Source of the DNA: Favolaschia claudopus
Taxonomy: Eukaryota; Basidiomycota; Agaricomycetes; Agaricales; Mycenaceae
Length of the DNA stretch: 64,000 nucleotides
NCBI GenBank assembly: GCA_037176885.1
Contig: JAWWNJ010000116.1
Span: 62,001 to 126,000, forward strand
Direction: 5' to 3'
In this document: piece after piece, positions 43,580 through 56,035 of the stretch
Position numbering within the stretch: position 1 is the first letter of the stretch
How the letters are laid out: each line of letters opens with the position of its first letter
The notes under the pieces: generated by a model
What the model saw: the letters and a program-made list of their open reading frames with translations, nothing else
The model's database searches: none
Told to the model about the DNA's origin: nothing
Program-made: the position numbers and the translations under genes

Positions 43580-43875
43580 GTTGTCTGAATACCGGCTAAC
43601 TACATAGGGAGAATCGGTGTCGAAGTTAAGAGAGTGGCGGCGATGGCGGCAATTTGTGTAAATAATTGGCGCACGACATGGCGGCAGTGGGCGGTAGTCG
43701 GCGGCAGTGGCGGCAGTTGGAGGCGGCAGCGATGGCGGCAGTTTGTGAAAGTGCCGCCACATTTTTGTACTGGCGGCACTTTGAGAATTTGGATGGCGGC
43801 AGCTTTTGCGGCGGCAGTGTGACATAGTTGTGACACTGGCGGCAAGTTTGGCGGCACTTTCAATACTGCCGCCAA
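43580..43875. repeat. GGC/GCC-rich subterminal block
   Basis: At least fifteen GGCGGCA-type words in 240 bp, mostly in one orientation, turning to CCGCC at the end. A counterpart at 50610-50745 suggests multiple transposase-binding sites. Confidence 0.6.
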
Positions 43876-43879
43876 ATTT

Positions 43880-44770
43880 TAGTGCTTGAGTCCAATAGCT
43901 CTAGGGATACTCTGAGAGCCCTAATACCCGTTAATATTGTTCAATAATGCATATCGAGTGTTTCCATTGTGCTACGTTTGATTTAGTTATTCGGGTTCAA
44001 TTACGTACCTTTCTCCAGAGAAAAGGTACGTAACACAACTCGAGCCGACTTTTCGCAGTTACTTATTGGGGGGGAATGGAATGAGAACCAGGATACCTTT
44101 AGAATATGCTGTATTTGATTGAGCCGTTGAATAACGGTGGTCCCAATAGTACATTTTGCGAAGAAGTCCAGCTTTGCACCTATTTGGTTTTGACAGGTGC
44201 TGCCGGCAGCAACTTCTTTCTCCCAACGCGCACGACTGGCTTCAGGAAACTGCGTCAACTCGCTTCAATGTCAGCGTTCTCAGCGGATTCTAATGATGCC
44301 TACTATAGCATCTGCTTTTTTGTGACTCTTGTTTCAACTCTTGCAAATTTACATATGTCACCGACTGTTGAATTCAAAGTCTTGCACTGTGTGATTTTGC
44401 ACCTGGATGAACGGCTTTTCTACTCGATCCACCTCAGCCTCAATGATATGAAATAGCTCTTATTTATATGCATTGGCACCGTCTCTCATTGCTGCCCCTG
44501 TCTTACAATGAAACTGAAACCCTTGGCTCCTCTTATTACCGAGTCTTTCTTTGCGCCAAATATGCCTGATCTTCTCTATTATACTCTGGTTGTCTGCCTC
44601 GTCCTGAGCAATCTGAACTGAATCATCTGGGCTTTCAAAACTATCTATGAATACCTGACAAGGCCCCGTGCTCCACAACTCGTACCGTACTTCGATGAAA
44701 ACGGCAAGTTTTTATTCAATCTTCTTTTCCCGCAGATCCAACATTCAAACGGGTTCTTCAGGCAATCTCA
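43880..44770. other. No recognisable gene
   Basis: Left interior of the MULE-like element, AT-rich, with short frames only. Confidence 0.4.
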
Positions 44771-44775
44771 TCGGC

Positions 44776-45954
44776 ATGGTTCGAGTCCCTGTTGATGCGC
44801 TCGAGCGTCTGAGAGGGAACGATCCACCCTCTGCGACTGAAATTCCCGCCATCGACAACTTCAATGCTCCTGCTACAACTCCTGATGACACCGCTGCCGC
44901 TGCGGCGCGTCGTAAATCGAAATCAGACTTAGCAGGTTTGCCTTCATATCCTTGATATCTCGCTCCTTATTACTGATGATTTGTACAAACGTAGGGCCCT
45001 CTCATAGTCCCGAGGTTATACCTGAAACACCGTTCACCTGGGATTGCTGGCCAGACGGTGATCTCCGATTCTCATTAACAGCGGAACAATTTCACGCTAC
45101 GCAGGACCTGGAACAAACTGGGTTATGGAAACAACCCGTACCAAGGGAAGCAGCCGTGCCAAGAATTGGCTGAAGGACGGGAAACGCGGCGACGCTGTTT
45201 GGGTGCGATCAAGTGCCAAGGACCTAATTGTTCCATGCATCTAGTTCCGGCGGCTCGCAAAATTGAGCGCTATCGCCAACTGGAAGAAAAATGCGTGGAA
45301 TGCAGGTCCAACTTAACGACCCAATCCTGCAATGTCGAAACATCGTTGTTTCAATTCGCGGAGGGGTTGTTTTCGTCAACTATGGTTGTTCATACTCACA
45401 CCACATTCACTCATTCTACGGCACTCAAGCCCGACGGGTCGCTTGCATTTGCGGATTTCAATCCTCGCTTCCAAGTGCGGACTGCGGATACCTCTCCAAT
45501 TGCCCCAGTTGTGGTAAGTTCGTTCGCCTCAGTTGATACATGTAGAAAACATTGAGCCATACCGTAGAATGACTCGGAGTCTGACCACTCGAACGATGCA
45601 AACAACAACGCGAATGAGGCGAATACTGCCCATTTGTTGTTGCCCGAGGCTCGTACATTGAGCCGACGCGGATCTCGCCCGTGAGTTTCTTCTTTTCTTG
45701 TCGATGCGTTAGAAAACAAACATGATCATGCATTCTCAGCTCTCAGCTCACGCTGTAAATGAACCGGAAGGCAAAGTCATAGACCGAGACAGATACAGTG
45801 AGATTTTCGATTCATTATTGTGTTAAGACCCTCGATCAATTTCATTTTCTGTAATTCAGCAGAAGCAAATATTCCTGTGGATAGTGCTGGGGAAGAAGAT
45901 GACCCCGAGGCCAACACAGAGGAATCGGACTCCGACTCGGACCGTCAGAATTAG
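44776..45954 (+). pseudogene. GCM/FLYWCH-like zinc-finger gene in the MULE element
   Basis: Exon 1 from ATG 44776 (MVRVPVDALERL...), intron 44936-44994, exon 2 with PFTWDCWPDGDLRFSL. Then, in a shifted frame, RRRCLGAIKC, NCSM, QLEEKC, C-x2-C and a downstream C, with GGVVFVNYGCSYSHHIHS in a third frame. The order RR-x-CLG-x-I-x-C ... C-x2-C ... G-V-x-F/Y-N-x-G-x-x-S/H-H fits the GCM/WRKY/FLYWCH-type fingers that precede MULE transposases. Two further short introns lead to an acidic tail (EESDSDSDRQN) and a stop at 45954. At least two frameshifts break the finger. Confidence 0.5.
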
Positions 45955-46099
45955 TTACAGTACATCAAACAACAAAGCCAAATAATCTACTCCTCTCTTT
46001 CCTCCTCCTTGGCAAACGATGCTGGTGTGTTAGAATAACAATAACAATGCGCTACATCTAAGTATACTCCTAGGGTTTTGTCCGGCGCGTTGTACGGCC

Positions 46100-48834
46100 A
46101 TGGCTGGAACCCGTGGGGCCTGCAGAAGTACCGATTTGTACGTCCCCCTATGCCTTCCCATGTCCGTTAATCCAAAGCCAAATTCAGATGATATGGATGA
46201 TTTGCCGCCCGCTGCGGGACCCTTGTTGGCATGGAGGGTAACCTCGTTGGTTTTATGACACGCAAGGATGGGATGGCGCCACCAACTGCTCCTTGTACGT
46301 CTTTTTCGCGGAAAGAATGTAAATCAAAATTCAAGGCCGAGAACATTTTATTATTTAGTACCTGTACGCCAGATCACAGCTGCTGTTCGCCATGACAAGC
46401 CATCTCACCGGTCTGAGCGGCGTGAAAAGCGTTCAAAACCATACAACAAACCTCCCCCCAGTGCCCGATCTCCCCCTCCCCCCTCCTCCTGCGCCTCCTC
46501 TTCACTCCGATCAACCGACCACAGAGCCCGCGTGGGATGGATATCCAGATGGTTCGTTTGTCGAGATATACACTCTACAGTTCGCAGACAAAACCGGTAA
46601 TCTTGCTGTCCACTGGGCACCGGAAATCTAGGCGGTCGGGGCGGCTCGGCAGACGCCGAAAATTGGGAGGATGGCAAACTCACCAGGCGGGAGTGTCCAC
46701 GGTATCATTGAGTGCTCAAATTCTGAGTGCTCGATGACCGTTCGTCCTCTGAGTCGCCGCTCAGAATCGCAGGCCAAACGGAAAAGCCATGTCGTGGATG
46801 CGGTGGGCAACTCGTCCACGATGATTGCGGGATTATCTCGACCCTGCATACATTTGCAGGGGGTGTTAGGTATAGCAATGGCGGAAGACATAATCACTTC
46901 CGTCCGACTTACCGGCTCCATTTGTCGCGAGCCGAGGGTGCAGCGGTTCGGGATATTGTCACTGAGCAACCTCACACTGGTCCGACTCAGGCTGCTCGTC
47001 GGTCGCCACACCGCTAACGGCCCCGCACCATCCCTTGCAACAATATCTCCCGCGCTAATCAAAGTTGACCGCATTGGCTACGAGCGCAACAAACACGTCC
47101 GTAAAGCACCAGGCTATGGCAGTGACCAGTTCATGAAAGGACTCTCGACTATCATTTCCGAGCATCCCAACTTCATTCGCCACTATCAATTCCACGGTGA
47201 ATGCCTAATCGTCATCCAGACGTCTTCATGCGTGCCCATCTCGTGAAAACCACCATCATCGAGCAGGATGCAGTCAATGGTATTGTCTCCGACGCCGCAC
47301 ATGACATCTGGCGAGACAAGAAGGCGTTACTCCTCGTTAGCTCCACCTACGAGGCGAAGTTTCTTCACTGCTGGATCCCTGCCCTCATCTCCTATTCGGA
47401 CGGTGGCTCAGCTCAGCACTACCGCGTCCATTTCTACCAGCTGTTCAAGAGTATTGCGGAGGAATGCGAATCGCGGAACATCGCAATCATGGACGAGATG
47501 TTCGCAAATGTCAGTTCTTCCCCAGTCTTCCTTATTTTCGCTGTATGGGGCGTGTGCTCACGCTGGGTCTTTTTTAGATTATAGACTTCAGCGGAGCTGA
47601 GCACCATGGTTTCATACTCGCATTCATTGATTTTTGGAGAGAGCAATCCCCGAATGCGCGTTCGGTCCAGGAACTACAAATGACGGGTCAACTTTGCTCA
47701 AAGGCTGCGAGCAACACTACCGAAGCCAAGTCGCACGCATCAAGAAAATCAGCGCAGTCGTCCCACCCGAACTTGCGGACGCATTCCACAATCGTGCCAT
47801 CGGGGCTGCTACGCTGCGAGAATATAGCCGAGTTCGAACTGCAGGCGGAGAGGCTCATCGCTGACTTCCCTCGAGTGGCACCATGGATGCGGTGGTGGAT
47901 GTACCCGCCCCATTCCCATATGCTCTTCCCCGGGCTCAAGGTCATGAAGGCCGCGCTGTGGAATTCAACGCCCAACACGACGAACGCTCAGGAGGCCGGC
48001 CATTCTAAACTCTTGAAACTCGTACCAAAGAAGATGGCAGTTCTTGATGGCTTGAAAGAACTGTTACCGTACGTTGAGCACTACAAGATTCAATACGATG
48101 CGGCGAGTCGTAAGTCCACCCGCATCAGCATCATTTCTCTCTCCCTTGTGCTCACTCTCCACTCTCCTTTTTTAGATGGCGTCAAAATACACTACGGCGA
48201 GAGCGGGATATTGGAAAACGAAGAAGGACCTTATTGGTCGCACCAAAGGCAACCGAGTCCCGGAAACCTCGAAGAGTGCACATGACGATCATCGACCACC
48301 CGACACTGCGAAGGCTTTGGTTCGCTCCACTCCCGCAACGCCTGCAAAAGGGGCACGCACAGGCGTAATAACTCCACTCACGTTCGAGGGTGGATACAAA
48401 TGGGACCGGAACTCGTGCTGGCTCGATGCTTCGTTGACAGCCATTTTCCCCGCTGCGTCGCAAGATTATGCCAATATCATCGAGCCTTTCTTTGGCATTG
48501 TTCCGAATCAACATCCTCTGCAAGATCTTCGCCAACACATTCACACCCGCCTCATGACCGACCTGCGCGACTTCAAGGAGGGCGGCTACACGATCTTAGC
48601 GTTACAGCGAAACGCACTCCGAGAGAAGCTAGTAGGTCTTGAAGGGTATCCAGTCACCTCTATTTCCGCATTTCAGGAGTGTCTTTGTATGTTTGCTCCA
48701 CTGCTTTTATATTTACCAAAGGGTACTGCGGGAGGACTCGAGTTTACCTGCGAATTCTGTGTTCCCCCAGTGGTGGAGATGGACACTGACATGCCATCCC
48801 CCGACCGCCCTCTATTTTTGACCTAATGTTATCA
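46100..48834 (+). pseudogene. MULE-type DDE transposase with C-terminal peptidase-like domain
   Basis: An N-terminal Pro-rich part with three candidate introns; a finger with RRECPR/GIIECSNSEC, CRGCGGQLVHDDC, GGVRYSNGGRHNH; then VNGIVSDAAHDIW, LLLVSSTYEAKF (first catalytic segment, Asp not evident), HYRVHF, an intron near 47511-47577, IIDFSGAEHHGF (second Asp) and LLKGCEQHYRSQVARI (the GC-x2-H typical of MULEs), PWMRWWMYPP, QEAGH. A final block YKWDRNSCWLDASLTAIF resembles the Cys box of ubiquitin-specific peptidases (C19), followed by C-x2-C at the end. At least five frame changes show decay. The USP-like block stops early without a visible catalytic His box. Confidence 0.6.
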
Positions 48835-49066
48835 GAAAACCCACTGGGCTTTAGGTTTTCCTTGAAGTAGAACTCACCCTAGTAGCCACTCCAGTTGAGA
48901 TCTGTAGCCAGAATACGATCTCCGTCGGGGTAATAATAGGACATCCCTTACCGCCAACTTCCTAAAATGGAAACCGTAAGACATATACTGCAAAATTCAG
49001 CTACTCTATTCACCACTAGTTCCAGTACATTATTATACAACAAAACCATACATAGAATGTAAACAA

Positions 49067-50340
49067 CTAAGGCATGCGAGAACGGGTATTATAACGTCTG
49101 GTGGGGGCTAACTCTTCCTCTCCCTGATCCACAGGATCGATGTTCTCCTTATCCTCCTTGACCCTCTTTGCAGAACGAGGTATATCAGCTATTCGTTTCA
49201 CAGTAGCGATAGTGAGGGGTTTCCTAGGCCTTCCCCGCTCGCCCGTTCGCACCTGTGCTGCCTGTCAATAAAAAACATCACAAAGACACACAGCTTACCC
49301 TTTCTTGGCCGTCCGCCTTTCCGCTACACAAGTTGGCTATGGCTTCGGGATCCAGCTTGTTACGCATAGGCTCGCGGAATGAGGCGGGGCCAAGTGTCGT
49401 AGCGTACCCCGCTTGAGTGACATCCTTGAAGGTGCAGGGCTGAAACGAAGTCAGTCTGCTTGTTTTGCCAATAAGACAATGGGAGCGTACCGTCGTGTAA
49501 GTGACCTTCCACGTTGACGGGGGCATGGCCAAGATAACATGATACCTGTGTTCGCTCCGCCTTCGAAAAATCTTACAGGCAGCAATTTGTATTTCTTGTC
49601 AGTGGGTACCCATTGACCATGGTATGGGGTGCCTGTGCACAGTCAGATTCGGGGTCAACGGAAGAGGAGCAGCGTTACCTATCGTGTGGTTCGGGTCTAA
49701 GAGGCCCCGAGATTGGTAAAGGTCGTACAAAGCAGCAGGCACCCTGACTTCCTCCTTGCGATAGACTTGAACGTACGATTCTTCCATGCCTGAGATTGGC
49801 CAGGTCAAAACGCAGGAAAGACCTAAGTCTCTCCGCCTTGGCTGCGTTGGGGTTGTTGCCGGGAACACTGCGGGCGATGACCTGATCGTAGATGTATCGA
49901 GGGACGGTGTGAGAATTTCGCCTTCCAGTCCAAAGTGGCAGACCAGGATATGCTGAGCGCCATGGTGAGCCACGAATGGATAAAAGAAGGGAGAACGTGC
50001 ATGGCCAGCAGATATTGCTAAACATTTGCCCCTGACCGCGACGTGAATCGGTCCAGATTTACGCTCGGTCTCGAGCAAGTATCTGCCCGGAGCACCTTGC
50101 TTCATCTTGCCAGCGTCGTATTCGTTGACAACAGCGGGGAGTCGGCTCAATGTCGGGGGGTATAGTCTCCTTGATCCACGGTGAAGGTCGAATAAGCTTT
50201 GGCTGCTGTGCCTTCCGCCCAAGTGCGAGGGAAGATGTGAAGGACACCTGGCAGCGATAAGTATATTTGAATATTGGCCCTACAACGTCGGGGACGCACC
50301 TTCTGCCAGAATCCCGCAGTTGAGAAAGGCCTTCAGACAC
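49067..50340 (-). pseudogene. Unrecognised minus-strand gene of the MULE element
   Basis: Exon-like blocks: 50340-50100 (LIRPSPWIKETIPPDIEPT), 50120-49670 in another frame (AVVNEYDAGKMKQGAPGRYL, HHGAQHILVCHFGLEGEI, YDLYQSRGLLDPNHTIG), a short block near 49640-49570 (GQWVPTDKKYKLLP), 49532-49278 and 49252-49067 ending in TRRYNTRSRMP. Introns of about 50-60 nt are likely between the last three. A basic stretch (RGRPRKPLT, SAKRVK) suggests nuclear location. Convergent with the transposase gene. Function unknown. Confidence 0.4.
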
Positions 50341-51044
50341 GCTTTCCTCACGCGTGCGGCGAAGATTTGAAGGGCTTGGGATTCAGGCATGGAACGGCCA
50401 GCGCGCGAATGTGGTTGGGAAAGAAACACGAGACAGCACTGTCTCAGGATCACGGGGGCTGATCAACGACTTGCTTTCCCCTCATCGAGGAATTAATTAT
50501 TCATATGTTTCGACCTCCAACCACCCAGACAAGCGCACCCGAAGATTGAAGGACTTCTTTTATTTAGTATTCTACAGTATGGATGTAGTTTACAGCCCCA
50601 GTCTGTGGGCGGCAGCGGCAGCGCTCAAATGGCGGGCAGTGTGACATTGTGACAAAAGTGCCCACCATGAAGGCGGCACTTTTACCAACACTCTCGGCGG
50701 TCATTGGCGGCAACCGGCGGCAGTACTGCGGCAGTGGCGGCATTTTGGGGGTGCCCACCCCCCGAGGCAGCGTGCAGCGTGCGATCTACGGTCACTAATT
50801 AACATAAGGCGGGTGAGGTAAAGGTCGTTGTTATTAGCTCCGTCTGTGGTGAGCGCAAGCCGTCGGCAATTTACATCTTGATACATCTCTTGACACCTGA
50901 TGCGCGGTCCTTTGACCGTCTTTCGACAGGCTGAACCGTATTTTTGATGCCCTTTTCGATAGCAAAAGACAGTTCTGTCCAGCCAAAAGAAAGCCGAAAC
51001 TCAGAGGCCGCCGGAAAAAGACGTTTCAGCCAGGCATTGGAGTA

Positions 51045-51439
51045 GGGCTTGGACCCGTCCGTCATGGTGACGGACTGACGGACGGGACGGGCCTGACGGA
51101 CGCCGTCCGTCCTGGGCTTGAGTGTGCTCATCTGACGGACGGTGACTGACGGCGATGTGCCGTCTCTCGCCGTCGGACTTCCTGCCAAGCTGAAACTGGT
51201 GCCAAATGGCGTGCCGAGGTATGGAACAGATTTCTTTATGATCCCGAGGAATGTACTCATCAGATTTCGAGCATCTTCACATGTATTGGGCGGAAATGGA
51301 GGTCCGGCAACCGTCGAGACGGACGGGACGGACGGACGGCGTCCGTCTCGATCCTTCTGACGGACGGGGCACCTCTTGCCGTCGCATCCTGACGGCCGTT
51401 TCGTGACGGACGACGGACGGGACGGACGGGTTTAAGCCC
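51045..51439. mobile_element. TA-flanked MITE rich in GACGG repeats
   Basis: Ends GGGCTTGGACCCGTCCGTC and GACGGACGGGTTTAAGCCC, flanked by TA at 51043-51044 and 51440-51441. Internal clusters of GACGGAC/GTCCGTC beside both ends. No coding capacity. Confidence 0.8.
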
Positions 51440-53199
51440 TATGATTGGAGCCGCCTAACACACAGTTCCTCGGCACAGCCAGGACAGTCCATGTTGATGT
51501 CATGACCGAATGTCCCCGCCAAAGTCCTCGCGCGCCTTCACTCGATGTCTCCGTAGTTGCTGTAATCACGCGTTCCGACGCGTTTTGACGCGCTTTTTGA
51601 TTTCAGAAACACTATACTCAACGAGGGGTAGACCATGCTTGAAGAGGTAATGTTCAAAACAGCTGTTTGAGACGCGCCAAAATTTGGCTGCACGCAGCCA
51701 ACCCATTAGTTGTTCAAACATGATTAAGGCTTCTTGATAGAGTAGAAAGGCCTTTGTATTGAACAGTAGATCTATGTTGAACAAACCGGGAAATTTGGAC
51801 CTTCCATTTTGCAGGCGCGCCGGGAATTGTCCACGGTTTGTCCACGGTGGACAATTCTCGACGCGCCCCACGTGTTGGTCACATGACTGGAAAACGCGTC
51901 GTTGAGGACGCTGAATCGCCACAACAACAACAAACTCGAGCATTCTCCTCTCTCTCCACTCTTGAGCCCGATGGTTCTCTGTCCGCATTGGCCGCTCTCT
52001 CCTACGCTGAGGGTATGGAAAGCTCGTTCTTTGTCGGGCCCGCGGCGGCGTGAGAACCCTCACGGCTTCGAGGCTCGTTAACACTTGCGACATCCTCTCC
52101 TCCTCCAAGCCGACTCCATCATGCGAAACAGAACAACTTAAGCTCAATGGTCGACGCGTCGACGCCGTGACTGCCCTGTCAAGCTTTCAATGGATCTTTG
52201 GAGAAAGAAAACACAGACTTGCAAGCTAATTGGTGCGTAAGGATGCATTTTGTTTGCATGCCCGTTGCTGATTGAAGCTGATTCACCCACAGCTGTCTTC
52301 AGCAGTACCGGACGCAACGTCGCTCGCGTACTACCTCGCTGCCCCGCCTAAAGCTCATTCAACCAGGAGCCTTCGTTGCACGCCGCGCCCTCCGTGATAC
52401 TGGTTGTGTGATGTACTGCGGTTTGATGATCAAGAGCTCTGTTTAACGTGAGTTTGTTCTTTTCTTCTTACTGTCATCTCTTCTTTTGTGGCGACCCATG
52501 AATCGGCACTCGGATCGGGGTCATAGTCCCCGAAATTGTCCTTTAATTATTGTCAAGATATCCTTACTGACGGACGCTTCTTTTAGCTACTCGCTTGACT
52601 TCGCAACGGGCTTTTCACCGTCCTCCTTGACTTTCATGTCAGGGAATCCGCATCTCCGTCAGGTTGACTTCATGTCGCCGACGCATGCCTTCGGCCTGCT
52701 ATTTCTTCAGCAGATACCCGCTGAGGACTCCCGTTATGTCTGGGATTGGAAGAGGAAGGTTTGTCACATTCATGTAGATTCTTTGGCGTGTCCCCGTTTA
52801 TCTCCTGCAGGTCATTGTAATTGTGATTCGACGCGCGGCCTAAAACTATCTGAAGTCCCATAACTTCAAATTCCTACCCCGCCGTCCAATCGTCTCCCAG
52901 CTATCTCCACCCCCAACTCATTTTTTCCGCCCCATCCACTCACTCGCTGCCCTCAGTACGATCGTATCCAGCCAGGAGCCTTCGTTTTGCGCCTAAACCG
53001 CATTCCGTGACATTGGCTGTGATGTATTGAGCAGGGAATGCTTGAGGCTTTTGGACAACAGCGCTGGAGTGGCAAACGGCATGTCTCTCCTTTGGACGGA
53101 TCTACTTCCCCAACTAACTTACCTTTTCAGGCCGAATATGTCCTCCGATCGTCCGTCGCGTTGCAACGCTCCTTTCTCTTGCTCCTTTCTTCATCGACG
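51440..53199. other. No confident gene; possible MITE and diverged duplication
   Basis: CGACGCGTTTT near 51577 and AAAACGCGTCG near 51895 are inverted and may bound a 320-bp MITE. Segments around 52365-52425 and 52970-53035 share CAGGAGCCTTCGTT and following sequence, a diverged direct duplication upstream of the nuclease pseudogene. No recognised coding region. Confidence 0.35.
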
Positions 53200-54889
53200 A
53201 TGGGCGTCCCTGGAGTTTGGACGGTGAATATTCTCTGCATCACAAGTATTTGCTTCGACTAATACAAGCACAGTTACTCAAAATCATAGAGCAAAAGATC
53301 TCTCTCCACAATCTCGCAGGTGTCGACAGGGTTCATCGGAAACGCGACTGGCAAGCGGGCGTTCCGAGTCGGGTTAGATGCTAGGTAGTCTGGATCCCCT
53401 GCTCTGCGCGGTTGTGTTTGCTGATGACCACATAGCAGCTGGATGTGTAGAGCCTGCGCTCTGCACGGCAATACGGAGAGCCCTCAGCTTGTGGCTCTGT
53501 TTGGACGCTGCGCTCGTCTGTTTGCGCTCCCCTTCATCCCGATTTTCGTGTTTTGATGGACCACTTCGACCGTCAATGAAACGTGGCAAGATTGTGAAGG
53601 GCAACGACCACTGGCTGACAAAAGTCCTTCCAGTCGATGCTGGAGGGATTCGGATTTGATTGGATTACGGTAATTTCTTTGTTATGTGTCTGTATTCCAT
53701 GAGCTCATCCAAACCTCAGGCTCCTGGTGAAGCTGAGGCAACGCTGTCTGCCATGACAAGCTCTGGCATTCCCTGCCGCATTGACGCCATTCTCACCGAC
53801 GACTCTGACGCGTTCGTGTTCGGAGCAGAGATTGTATTGCGGATGTAAGTATTCCCTGCCTTGTTAGTGAGCCTGACTTCAAGCTAACGCCTCTCAGTCG
53901 TTCTGAGGACAACGACAATTACTCGGCTTCTCGGTACTCCGCATTCGACATCACACAGCAACTGGGCTTAACGCGCTATGATTTGATCTTGATAGCGCTA
54001 CTTGCTGGGGGTGATTATTCGGTATGTTTTCTGCCTTCACATCCATGTATATGTCCAACGTATCTGTACAGGATGGAGTCGACGGGTGCGGATCACCACC
54101 GCTGTTGGTCCTTGCGCAGGCGGGTTGGGGTCAGCAGCTCTTCCAAGGGCTAAATGGCCTCTCGTACACCGATTCGGCCGTCTTTTTAGACCAGTGGCGC
54201 CCTCTCCCTACGATCAGAGCTCCGGACCAATGCGTCGGGAAAGCTCCAGCACAGATACCCAGCGCTGGCTGCCAAAATTCCGGACAATTTCCCTCCGCTT
54301 GACATCATTAATCTTTATCTACATCCTATCATCGCGGAGCGCGATACGCCCATTTCGCTAGCCCTCAACTCGGCTAAGCTCGACATTCTCGCACGTTTCG
54401 CTGAGGCTCATTTCGGCTGGGGTGATAGCATAGGCATCCTCACCCATTTTGCTGATTCCCTCTTCGCCGGCCTCGTTGTGCGAGGTCTTGTCTATGCCGC
54501 CTCTTGCAGTGGACAACCCTTCTCCTTCCTCCCTTACTCTATCCTCCACCGTGGGCGCTATCGTCGGCAATCGGGCTCACAAATCTACTGGGTTTCTTGC
54601 GGAATTGCGACTTGTGCCCGAGATCAGCCCTGTAGTGCTCACATCGGCTCTCGGTGCTATCCACGGTGAACGTGATCCAGCAGGCGGCGCTGAGGCTGCA
54701 GTTGCCGACTGGATCAAGACTCGCCCTCCTAAAAATCAGGGCTTGGGTGCCACGCGCCCATGGTGGAGCATGTTTATCCCAGCCTTGTGCTTGATTATGT
54801 ATCCGCTAAAGGTACGCTATCGTTATTGTCCAATCCCTCCCCGTCGAACTTTGATTTGCAGAATCAAAACGTTCCCGCAAGAAACCTAG
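53200..54889 (+). pseudogene. XPG/FEN1-like (PIN-domain) nuclease gene, broken
   Basis: Starts MGVPGVW at 53200 with an intron immediately after. Later FIGNATGKRAFRVGLDA, CFDGPLRPSMKRGK, FGFDWI, then after an intron APGEAEATLSAM, DAILTDDSDAFVFGA, a third exon SRYSAFDITQQLGL and LIALLAGGDYS, and a fourth starting DGVDGCG (helix-hairpin-helix region). This is the XPG-N/XPG-I order of structure-specific 5' nucleases, with the acidic residues in GEAEA, DDSDAF and GGDYSDG. Introns of 50-53 nt lie at 53848, 53898 and 54022-54070. Frameshifts near 53390, 53625, 54205 and 54590 break it, so the copy is dead. A basic C terminus (KRSRKKPSPR) follows. Confidence 0.72.
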
Positions 54890-55219
54890 CCCGCGTATGC
54901 CCCCTGGTCCATCTTCTTCGTGCGCGGGCTACCAATACAGGTATCTATTCTATCTATCTCTCGTCCAAACCCCTACTAAATTTCTTTTTGAAGAGCGTAA
55001 AAGCAGGGTATTGCTGGGGCGGGGGAAGGAGGAAAGGGCGCGAGAGTATTGGCCGCCAGGTCAGCTCACGGGATTCCGGGGGAAGCCGAGGGTTTTTCCG
55101 ATGGTTGTACTGGGTATCCAGAAGGGGCAAATTGCGAAAAGGAATATGAACAAGGAAAGAGAAGGAGAATTTCAGCGATCCTGTTGAGAATATGTTGCGC
55201 CAGTTCCGGAATTGACAAG

Positions 55220-55912
55220 CTAGCTGAAGGCGGATTGAAGTGGAACCATTTTAAGGTCTACTAAGCTCCAGTGGAGTGCTCTCACGCCGATGAGGATAAG
55301 ACCCAAAATTCAATATTCAAAGTCCGATTTCCATTCTATTCTGTTACAACCACGTAGATCTAGATAGGCCAGAGCAAAGCGAGAGCGCTTGGAGCATGCA
55401 GATTAGTTGTATGAATTAACCCCAGTGATTGAGAGAGCATAATGCAGCCGGAGGAAGAACGGAGAACTGATAGAGCGTACGCATCGGCAGTACATTCCGC
55501 ATCTAAAACACACGCTGAGCGGCCGGAGAGTTGTAGCCAAGTCTTGAGCAATATTTGACCGTTGTTGATATGGAAGCGGAATATTGATTGAAGGTCGAGT
55601 CTGCGCACTGCGGGTCTTACTGCGGGTTCAAATATGCTGGGGTGGGCATGTCAAGTACATCCAGAAGCACAGAAGAGTCGAATGTGTATGTTCCACACAG
55701 GCTGTAGAACGGCACCAACGTCGCGGATGAGGGAAGAAGTCGTGGGTCAGAGGTTGTGGTGCACATAATGGCACATAATGTCACATCACTGATCGTGACT
55801 TTATGTCTCCCAGCGCGTGGGTCCCTTTGTGACCACTTTCTGAGCCTCTCAGAGCAATAAAAATTCATAGACAGGGCATTCTGACTTCCCTTAACGATGC
55901 CTCTACATACCG
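55220..55912. repeat. Dispersed repeat, copy B
   Basis: Direct relative of 14764-15426 with the same ends; contains an extra GCGGGTCTTACTGCGGG segment near 55610. It lies just downstream of the nuclease pseudogene. Confidence 0.85.
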
Positions 55913-56035
55913 AGACGATCTGGTTCCATTATTTCGTGAGAATGACCGTGCCGAATTATGTGCCACAGTGGCTGTGCATTATGTGCATTATGTGCACCCA
56001 GCTGATCCATCGGTAAGCCGAGTGAGACGCATCTA

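Larger units (their letters stand above)
43392..50766 (+). mobile_element. MULE-like element with GGC-rich ends
   Basis: Bounded by inverted GC-rich ends: left CCCCCGAGGGGCGGGG then ATGCCGCCACTGCCGCC, right CGGCAGTGGCGGCAT then CACCCCCCGAGG. Subterminal blocks (43640-43870 and 50600-50740) are packed with GGCGG/CCGCC words. Three decayed genes lie between: a zinc-finger gene, a MULE-type transposase with a peptidase-like tail, and a minus-strand gene of unknown function. GCAGC occurs outside both ends but a clean 9-bp duplication is not evident. Confidence 0.6.

Noticed and set aside
43400..43870. CGG/GCC triplet expansion
   Set aside because: The words are not in a regular period and lie at both ends of the MULE-like element, which explains them better.
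44106..44456. A 116-codon plus-strand frame at the left of the MULE element
   Set aside because: No domain, AT-rich, and no supporting splice signals.
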